Source of the DNA: Giardia muris
Lineage: Eukaryota > Fornicata > Diplomonadida > Hexamitidae
Assembly: GCA_006247105.1 (NCBI GenBank)
Contig: CM016925.1
Span: forward strand, 1,488,001 to 1,552,000
Direction: 5' to 3'
Length of the DNA: 64,000 nucleotides
Position numbers and translations under genes: made by a program. The notes below the pieces were generated by a model. It searched no databases. It was not told the origin of the DNA and saw only the letters and a program-made list of their open reading frames with translations. Every line of letters starts with the position of its first letter. Position 1 is the first letter of the stretch. Below are positions 26,749-33,800 of this stretch, piece after piece.

Positions 26749-27783
26749 ATGTCTGAGGCTCGCTCCAGCTCGGCCGGTGGACGCCTACCCGGAAGCCCTA
26801 TCTGTCGGCAGCCTCCCGACGTCTCTGGCTTTGGAACAGCAGAGGCGCTCTCTCTGGACGGGGGTGCAGCAGATATCGACAGCTGTAGACCTCATCCGCG
26901 CCGCACCTCGACCCCGAGTCGCTCTCCACACAGCCCTGGGATGCTGGTTCTGCTCTCTCCCGTCCGGTCTGTATATCTGAAGGATCACTCGGCTCCTGCC
27001 ACTCCCAGCACGTGCCTGACGCCGGGTGGGACGGGTCATGTCGGGATGGCCAAGAATGCGACGAACAACGGAGTGGATCCACCTCCAATATTCGACCCTG
27101 CCGACGATATCTTTCTGGACGCCCAGTTCTACACAGTCGCAAGCGTTCCCGTCTCGCCACTGCCGTCTCCGGGCTCTCTCGCGAACATGTTCGCGTATCA
27201 GGACGTCCATTATTATGACTACCCCTTCGATCCTAACGGTGCCGTCCAGGAGTCTCCCGTCGACGTCCAGCCGGCGCCTCCTCCCATCAGCGTCCCTCCC
27301 ACCCTTACGCCGCCCCGGCCCGAGCAGACGCAGTCCGAGCCTCCGTCTTCCGAGTCGTCGGGGTATGACGCGTCTCCGGTGCGTCGTAAGCCCTGTTCTA
27401 ACTGGACGCCCGACGAAGACGCTGCGTTGACGCGTGTGGTGGGGTCGCTCGGGACACGAAACTGGAAGCACATCGCCGAGATGGTCCACCGCGAATGCCC
27501 GACCCTTCCACCGCGGACCGCCGACCAGTGCAGCCAGCACTGGCTCCGGGTGCTCGATCCGACCATCGTCAAGGGGAAGTGGACGAGGGAGGACGACAAG
27601 GCCCTCATCGAGGCCGTCCGTGCCTGTCCCCCGCGCCAGTGGAAGATGATCGCCGACCGCGTCCAGGGCCGGACGGATATCCAGGTGCGTTATCGTATGA
27701 AGCGTTTGGCGAAGATGCTTCTCAAGAAGAACATCCTTCCCCGCGAGAAGCTTCCCCTCGGGCCCGACCCACGTAAGATGTAA
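26749..27783 (+). CDS. two-repeat Myb DNA-binding protein (344 aa)
   Basis: Two Myb repeats lie in the C-terminal third. The first (about residues 217-270) runs NWTPDEDAALTRVV...NWKHIAEMV...DQCSQHWLRVLDP. The second (about 274-322) runs KGKWTREDDKALIEAV...QWKMIADRV and ends VRYRMKRLAKMLLKK. Tryptophan spacing is that of R2R3 repeats. The first 200 residues are Ser/Pro-rich and look disordered. Giardia has a Myb-type regulator of encystation genes, so a role in gene control is likely, but which genes is unknown. CCATAAAA abuts the ATG; third codon positions are strongly G/C like the rest of this island. The stop is followed by the hexamer-like TGTAAA. Confidence 0.85.
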   Translation: MSEARSSSAGGRLPGSPICRQPPDVSGFGTAEALSLDGGAADIDSCRPHPRRTSTPSRSPHSPGMLVLLSPVRSVYLKDHSAPATPSTCLTPGGTGHVGMAKNATNNGVDPPPIFDPADDIFLDAQFYTVASVPVSPLPSPGSLANMFAYQDVHYYDYPFDPNGAVQESPVDVQPAPPPISVPPTLTPPRPEQTQSEPPSSESSGYDASPVRRKPCSNWTPDEDAALTRVVGSLGTRNWKHIAEMVHRECPTLPPRTADQCSQHWLRVLDPTIVKGKWTREDDKALIEAVRACPPRQWKMIADRVQGRTDIQVRYRMKRLAKMLLKKNILPREKLPLGPDPRKM

Positions 27784-29176
27784 ACCACAACCGGCGGGGG
27801 CCTGTCTGGACGGGGGTGGGGGTCGTCGGAACTCACTATTCCGTCCACCCGAACGACCACGTCTCTGTCCCTGCCGGCTCCTGTCGCAAGAGGGGGTCTG
27901 CAGGACCCGGGACCACAATGGGGGCCTTCGTGCTTCTATGTGAATATTCTCTCCGGTCGCGTCCCGATCGGAAGGTTGCAGCCCGGGCCTCGGAACGCCT
28001 CGGACTCCACGGCCGCAGTACTGCCGGACTCAATGCTGCAGATAGGGGGTCTTGACTGGAGACGGGCTGGCCTGGCACCCCCAGTCCTGCCTGGACCTTT
28101 GTTATCCACTCGACTGTAGCGTACCTCCACCCACCGCCTCCCGCCGGACGGGAGTCGCCCAACAGAGGCCCCTGCCTGCGGGCCGCCTCTCGGTCTCCAA
28201 TCGTCGGGTCAGCTGTACTGGGATCGATGCAGTCAACGTCTGCTGCGCACGCAACGATCCGTTCCACCGGGGTCCAGGAGCACGCGGGAGCTCCAAAGGC
28301 GTCCCGACGACCTCCGTGACCGCTGACTGCACGTCTTCCGGTCGGATGCCCGTCGGACCCCAACGACTGCTAGATGGGTGATTCAGTCTTCGTCCGGCTT
28401 GACACGTGCACCTAGGAGGAAGGACGCGCCCCCGGACCAGCACAAGTCCCAGTACTGGCAGAACGGACCCATACCATCCGGACCCGGGCTCAGACGGCCA
28501 TACAGCCCCCACCGCGTGGCGTGCAGGCACGATACTGTTGCGACGCAGCTCGCGTCTGGCGGTCGGTGGGGGCCCCGGAGCTCGGCCGGATTCTGGTTGG
28601 GACTGGGGATTGATACTATCTATGGCGCGGTGCGAAGAGTCGCATAATTCGAAGTCTACAGCACGAGCAACTGGCCGTGCAACCAAGAGCTTCGGACACG
28701 GGCGCCCTCCCGGAGGCTCTGCCACGTCCCGTTGACCCATAGACGCGGATAGGTCTCGTGCGTGGGGAGGATTTGGAAGAGATCGGGTCTGCATCGTCGG
28801 ACCCAGGAGTATTTCCCAGCGAGCTGGGACGCCTGGAACGCATCACCGCCCCTCGAGGGCGCCGGGTTCAGAGACGGATTACGGATCGGACCCCTGAGCA
28901 TGGATGGAGAAGAGCGCTAGAACGACTGCGTTATATTTAGATAATGATACGGCAGAGAGCGGGTTGGATGGCCCCACGCGAAGACTGAGGCCGGCAATCG
29001 GGCTAGAAGCTGATTCCGAAGGGCGGCGATCGCACACGACGAAGCGCTCGGGTCGGGCCCTGTTTACACGCACAACCTCGCAGCTCACAGACCCCGGGGC
29101 GTGGCGAGGAGGGCCACAGAAGGACGGACAGAGATGTTCATCGACGGCCTCGAACCGCCGACCCCGTGATTGGAGG
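27784..29176. other. about 1.4-kb GC-rich region without recognised genes
   Basis: Several long open frames exist on both strands, but their compositions (Arg/Pro/Gly-rich, no ordered hydrophobic pattern, no A-rich start) are what GC-rich noncoding DNA gives by chance. The only strongly AT-rich spot is at 28931-28949, listed separately. I could not fold a canonical tRNA or recognise another RNA here. Confidence 0.5.
28931..28949. promoter_or_regulatory. isolated AT-rich block, candidate initiator for an unrecognised transcript
   Basis: TTATATTTAGATAATGATA stands alone in an otherwise GC-rich stretch. AT-rich blocks of this size mark transcription starts in Giardia. Neither side begins a convincing protein: the plus ATG gives 15 codons, and the minus side gives an 81-codon frame without a domain. 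A noncoding RNA on either strand is possible. Confidence 0.3.
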
Positions 29177-29623
29177 TCACGCACCCCGACCAGCCGAGTC
29201 GAGGAGGCTCGTTTCGGGGGAGGTCGGGCCCTCTGACGCTCCCGGGTCTTCTGCAGCACCTCCCCTGATACAGACCCCGTCCCCGGGTGCGAGGCTGTGG
29301 TCTGCAACGAGGCGAGCTGTATGGAGCGGAGTCTCAGGCTGCCCCCACGTGTCAACGATCAGCCCGACCGGCCTTCCCGCTTCAGAGACGAGGACGCCCT
29401 CGACGAAGGCCCGCCTTGCCCCCTCGATGAGTGCCATCGCCCCTACTATGCTCCGGACCGTTCCGAATGGGACCGGGACTTCCGTCTCTCCAGAGTCTCC
29501 TGGGGGATCCCAGAATGTTGTGTAGGCATCCGCGTCTGCATTCCTGACTGCTGCTCCATCCAGAGCAGGAGGCGGAGACGAGGACGGAGTTGTCGCGTCC
29601 GACAGCTCGAGTCGGAGATCCAT
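29177..29623 (-). CDS. NAF1/GAR1-family H/ACA RNP protein (148 aa)
   Basis: The ATG at 29623 lies 7 bp from the RPB12 ATG. After a Ser/Pro-rich N-terminus comes the beta-barrel core of the family: FGTVRSIVGAMALIEG, then FVEGVLVSEAGRPVGLIVDTWGQ, then TPLHTARL and HSLAPGDGVCI (residues about 50-125). The order V-x-S-I-V-G, R-P-x-G-x-I/V-x-D/E-x-W/F-G, S/T-P-L, and L-x-x-G-D-x-V is that of NAF1, and of GAR1, which assemble box H/ACA pseudouridylation RNPs. SIVG and the lack of RGG repeats favour NAF1. The protein is little more than the core domain. High G/C at third positions matches its neighbours. Confidence 0.65.
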   Translation of the reverse strand: MDLRLELSDATTPSSSPPPALDGAAVRNADADAYTTFWDPPGDSGETEVPVPFGTVRSIVGAMALIEGARRAFVEGVLVSEAGRPVGLIVDTWGQPETPLHTARLVADHSLAPGDGVCIRGGAAEDPGASEGPTSPETSLLDSAGRGA

Positions 29624-29630
29624 CTCGAAA
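29624..29630. promoter_or_regulatory. 7-bp head-to-head spacer
   Basis: CTCGAAA separates the NAF1-like ATG (29623, minus) and the RPB12 ATG (29631, plus). GAAA abuts the plus ATG. Confidence 0.4.
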
Positions 29631-29807
29631 ATGATTCCGGGAATCGAGCGATTGGAGTACGTCTGCGGGTCCTGCGGGCAGCCGGTCGTCATCCAGTTGG
29701 GGAAGGATGAGTACGTGCAGGTGCGTCACGTCCGGTGTTCGGCCTGCGGAGGCACGATCCTGTATAAGCGGAAGCGGGCCATCAGCGGGGCTGTAGAGGC
29801 TCGTTGA
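29631..29807 (+). CDS. RPB12: RNA polymerase I/II/III subunit RPB12 (RPABC4), 58 aa
   Basis: A 58-codon gene. YVCGSCGQ begins a zinc ribbon and RCSACGGTILYKRK completes it (Cys 12, 15, 36, 39), followed by AISGAVEAR at the very C-terminus. The spacing, the R-C-x-x-C-G-x-x-I-L/M-Y-K-x-R block and the terminal EAR/DAR are those of RPB12/Rpc10, the smallest subunit shared by all three nuclear RNA polymerases. The internal cysteine gap is slightly longer than in yeast. AGTAAA at 29816-29821 follows the stop. Confidence 0.9.
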   Translation: MIPGIERLEYVCGSCGQPVVIQLGKDEYVQVRHVRCSACGGTILYKRKRAISGAVEAR

Positions 29808-29825
29808 AATACCTCAGTAAACGGT

Positions 29826-30248
29826 ATGCAGATGACGAGGTCTGGGCGTAGAGCAGTGGGAAGGCAGCCTGATAGGGCCAACTGGCTCATGCGTGTCAGT
29901 GAGACGTGTCTAGTGCTTTGGGCCTGCACGCGAAGACGGGAGGCACTGCTCCTCGGGCTTCCCGCAGCCGTTGTGGCTCTCGTACTTATCCTGGGGCCCC
30001 TCCTTGCGACAGTCCACGTTGGTATGTCTCTGCTGTCAACCAAGTTGCAGGGTAGTGGCCAGCTCCAGCAGGACTCGCTTGAGAGCTGGCTCGCTGAAGG
30101 GTGGCCTTCTGTCCAAGGGCCGCATGTCTGTGACGGGATCGCTTCTTCGTTGTCCGGGCAAGGGGAGAGGGACCTTGGGGGACAGTCCAAACTCCGGGTC
30201 ACCGCGGGTGTACCCCACGTCCCCGTTGTACCCGGCTCGTGCGAGTGA
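29826..30248 (+). CDS. uncertain ORF with one transmembrane segment (140 aa)
   Basis: It starts just after the RPB12 polyadenylation-like signal, with CAGTAAACGGT before the ATG. Residues about 41-62 (LLLGLPAAVVALVLILGPLL) form a good membrane helix after a basic N-terminus. The part beyond residue 70 is antisense to the ORF at 30036-30743 and looks non-coding. It could be a small tail-anchored protein or chance; no family is recognised. Confidence 0.25.
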   Translation: MQMTRSGRRAVGRQPDRANWLMRVSETCLVLWACTRRREALLLGLPAAVVALVLILGPLLATVHVGMSLLSTKLQGSGQLQQDSLESWLAEGWPSVQGPHVCDGIASSLSGQGERDLGGQSKLRVTAGVPHVPVVPGSCE

Positions 30249-30743
30249 GGCACTGCCTGGCCAGAGCATCTCCCGTTTCGCCGGGGCCCTCTTGCTCTCT
30301 TGACGCACCTTTCCGGAGAGGGGAGGCATTGCATCGAGAAGCTCCATGATCGCCTTGGAGAGCTGGTCGAGGACGTCGTCTGTGAAGAGGGCTGAGTCGT
30401 CCTTGAAGATGTTCTCCTCGGTCTGGGACTCGATTCGACAGGCGGCGACGGCACAGAGCTGGTCGGCCAGCTCAGCATCGGACAGATCTGTGTAGAAGAA
30501 CCGAAGAGTCCGTAGTTCGGGAGCATCCAACCGTCCCAGGTTGAAGGAGTCCAGTGGAGACAGCCAGGAATCCGAGCTGTCCAGCTGCTGAGGTGCCAGA
30601 AGGAGCTCTCGTAGCAAGCGGATGTACTGGGCCTGGCTGATCTCGATCCCGTACGCCAGTAGGTTGAGGTACGAGTTGTGGTGTATCAGCTTGAGACTTA
30701 GGGGCGTGACGCACGCTTGGACTGGGAAATGAAGTCCGCAAAG
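30036..30743 (-). CDS. coding-like ORF without a usable start, abutting tRNA-Asn
   Basis: The frame has a convincing amino-acid pattern (NSYLNLLAYGIEIS, YIRLLRELLLAPQQL, ELRTLRFFYTDLSDAELADQL, DDVLDQLSKAIMELLDAM) and G/C-rich third positions like the neighbouring genes. The only in-frame ATG upstream of the good part lies inside tRNA-Asn; the next is at about residue 120. No Giardia-type 3' splice site (CTRACACRCAG) is visible at its 5' side. It is therefore a gene cut at the tRNA, a piece of a split gene, or a gene with an unusual start. I do not recognise the family. Confidence 0.4.
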   Translation of the reverse strand, partial: LCGLHFPVQACVTPLSLKLIHHNSYLNLLAYGIEISQAQYIRLLRELLLAPQQLDSSDSWLSPLDSFNLGRLDAPELRTLRFFYTDLSDAELADQLCAVAACRIESQTEENIFKDDSALFTDDVLDQLSKAIMELLDAMPPLSGKVRQESKRAPAKREMLWPGSASLARAGYNGDVGYTRGDPEFGLSPKVPLPLPGQRRSDPVTDMRPLDRRPPFSEPALKRVLLELATTLQLG

Positions 30744-30745
30744 AC

Positions 30746-30819
30746 CGCTCCCTGACGGGCTTGAACCGTCGACCTCATGATTAACAGTCATGCGCTCTAA
30801 CCAACTGAGCTAAGGAAGC
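30746..30819 (-). tRNA. tRNA-Asn(GTT)
   Basis: Folded by eye on the minus strand. The acceptor is GCTTCCT/AGGGAGC with one G-T pair and discriminator G. The D-arm is GCTC...GAGC and the anticodon arm CATGA-CTGTTAA-TCATG has anticodon GTT. The T-arm is GACGG-TTCAAGC-CCGTC. No intron; length 74 nt. It marks the right edge of the GC-rich island. Confidence 0.97.
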
Positions 30820-30843
30820 CTGACGGAAGGCCACAGGCGCTAT

Positions 30844-33800
30844 TCACTTATGAACTACTCGCAAGCATCCACCTACGACTTCGAGTTCATATCCACTAAG
30901 TGCACTATTCATCTCCTTGGTTGTGTTGACGATAGGCTGGATACAACCAGCCCGAAGCAAGGAGCACCAGCGAGGATTACACAAGAACGGTCTTTCAATG
31001 GCACTGAGATGGCTCTCAAATCCACTTCGATGTCCTCGAAGCCACTGGACTATGATAAGAGAATAAGCGACAAAGGTGCTGAGGCAGTCATAACCGCTAT
31101 CTGTCGGAATCTCGTCGAGCTTTCCGACGGCCTGCGACAAGATCTCTAAGATCTCAAGTAATGTAATAACGGTCCTTGTTTCATTGTCCTGAAGTAGCAG
31201 GGTCACTGTCTGGTATAGTACTGAGTATCTTGAGAGGTGCAAGGGAGGCTGGTCAATAGAAAAGGAGGGTTCCTTGGCCCCCACAAATGCAGGTAAAAAG
31301 AGGGCAACATGTATGCATACGATGGGGAGAACTACGAAGCGAAGGAGTTGAATTGCTAGCGTTTGGGTGGACATGACCCGAGTTAAGAGGAGAACCAGAT
31401 ACTCGACCAAGCGTGTCCCTTCCGGCATTGTAGGGGCCGAGTCTGAGGCTCTAAAAGCGAGTAGGGCGATCATCAAGGTTGCCATTGTAATAGAGTCTGG
31501 GTTATCGGAAAGAATCTCAGATGATAAGTCTTCATAGATGAGATTAGCGGAACCTTTATTGTTAAGAAGCACTTCTATCATCTCCGGAGATGCGAGAAAG
31601 GTTAAGTAATGGAGAAGCCGAAGAGAGGTTCCGTTGCGTCTGCAATGCTCAGAGAGATAGAGAAACCATCGGTGCAGAGAATCCATTGATACTTTAGTCG
31701 ACAGAAACAGGGTTTGGCACTCCTTAAACCAAATCTTAAGCTCATTGGGACAAAGAGTATAGGTTTGTCGCATCAAAAGAAGGCGTTTGAAGGTAACAAG
31801 CGATACGGAGGCAATACTACAATCGGGTAAGTATGAGGTTGTATGGAGCCTTGTAGCTCGCAGGATTATTGGCCAGTGGGTGGAAAGGGTTTCAGGTAGC
31901 TTTTCTAGGTATTTCCGAAGATAGTCCAAAGCTTGAGGACTTGGACTCGACTCAAGAAGACATGGGATGGCCTCTGTGAGGTAAAACTCTGAGCCATATA
32001 ATCGAACTAAAAGCGTCGATATCGCCGTCTCTGCTGTAAGCCACCGAGTTAACGTCTGAGTGTATTGCGTTTGCACCATATCTGAGAGTGTGATTGAACT
32101 AGTGGCCTCTCCAACGATTGTTGGCCTTATAGGAACCTGTAATACTTCTGGATCAAGAACTCGCAAGATAGGGACCAGAAACTTGTACAGGAGTGAGCAG
32201 TTCGCCCCCGCATGTCTCGTCTGTATATTTAGGCCGGGGATTGTTTCATAGAAGAAAGCCTTGAGGAACTCCTGTGCGGTCTCACGAACGTCTAGGATGA
32301 TATCACGAGAAATAAGAGAGGCTACGAGATCGGGTTGTATTGGCTCTATAGCCGGGTGACAGATCGCCGCAACGACTAGTGCGAACCTAATACTACAAAA
32401 CTCTGGCGAAGCGAGAAGAGATTGAAGAACATCGACCGTGCAACACCGCTTAATGGTTCGAAGGGTCTGTAGGCCATAGCTATAGAGGATTGCCATGTTG
32501 ATATAACTTCCCATTGATTCATGATGACTCTTTGGAGAATGCATGAGCCTAGAAAAATGAAGTATGGATTCGACAGAGAAGCCACCAGTAAGGAATAAGG
32601 ACTCCAAGATCTGCGTTAAATATAGAAGGTAGGTTGAACAGACCCCAATGTTCTCGAGGAGATATGAAGGGAGTTCAAGAAATGTGGGATCATTCCTTCG
32701 CGTTGCTCGTATCAACCGTTGATATACACCTCGCCATCCTAATAGGCGATAGAAGTCGTTGACTAAGAGATTACAGGATGAGGACACAAACCATAGGTAG
32801 AAGACGTGTGCAAAATGCAACACTGCTGTACGCGTTAATAAGTGTTCGAGAACATTCTGTATGGGAGTGACGTTGAAATGTACCACTGCTCGGGGTAAGA
32901 AGGCACGAGCAAAGCGATGAAGGACGCGAAGAACGCTAGCAGAAAGGTGAGACACACGCCCAGCCCGAGAGGTTGATAACTGTGACGAACGTCCCAAAAG
33001 GCTCTCCAGTCCCTGGTTAGCCATCGTCTTCCCGTCAATTATCCGTGTATTCAGCCAATGTAATGACTCCCTCAAACTAGCAGGTCTAGTCCGCCATAAC
33101 CTTCCACCATATAAATGCAGAAGCATGACTTCAAGTGCATGACCTTCATCCTCGCTTGCCTTTTGGCATGCGATCCCGCGCTCTCCAATGAAGGCCGACT
33201 CCAATGATGTGCCGGTGTCTTCAATGAAATGCTCCTTCAAGATGAGCAGATAGATACCCCTATCCGCATACGTCCGATGCACTAGACCCAAGGGAAGCTG
33301 TATGAGCAAGTGGATGCAGAGCGCATGGCTTTCTTCCGATTGTTGCAGAATCGCGAGCGCATTATCCAATCCGTATGGAAGAGAGCTGAGAGTAACAAAG
33401 TAACGTGTGTATGACCAGAGAACCGCACCAGCTAGCTCCCTGCACCTAGGAAACTGCCTATATATGTACGCATACACCATCAGATGGCGCTGCCGTGAAA
33501 ATGACGAGCAAAAACGATTCTGAAGGAGGATCTTGGCAGTCTTCTGCGTAAAAGTGGTACAACAGATATAGTCTTGGAATTGATTATCAGGAAGCAGGAT
33601 ATAACAGCTCAGTAGCGCCGTTAGACTATCGATTAGCGCTACACTAAGTGGAAGATCCATCTGCACGGGCTCACGAACCAGATACGTGCTCATCTCCAGA
33701 GACTCGTCGCTAAAATAAGCGCTTTGAAGCATACGACCCACATTTGTAAGAATCGCGGTATCTGCTCGAAGCTGTGCTAATAGTGTCTCCGATGCAAAGG

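Noticed and set aside
26785..27918. 377-aa minus-strand open frame over the Myb gene
   Set aside because: Arg/Gly-rich antisense of a GC-rich coding gene, no A-rich start and no domain; the Myb frame explains the region.
27836..28794. Two overlapping minus-strand open frames (175 and 230 aa)
   Set aside because: Composition typical of GC-rich noncoding DNA; no ordered helices or motifs, no initiator context.
30021..30049. GTATGTC...TTGCAG as a 29-nt Giardia-type intron
   Set aside because: The 5' end resembles GTATGT, but the diagnostic CTRACACRCAG branch/acceptor motif is absent and removal creates no better gene.
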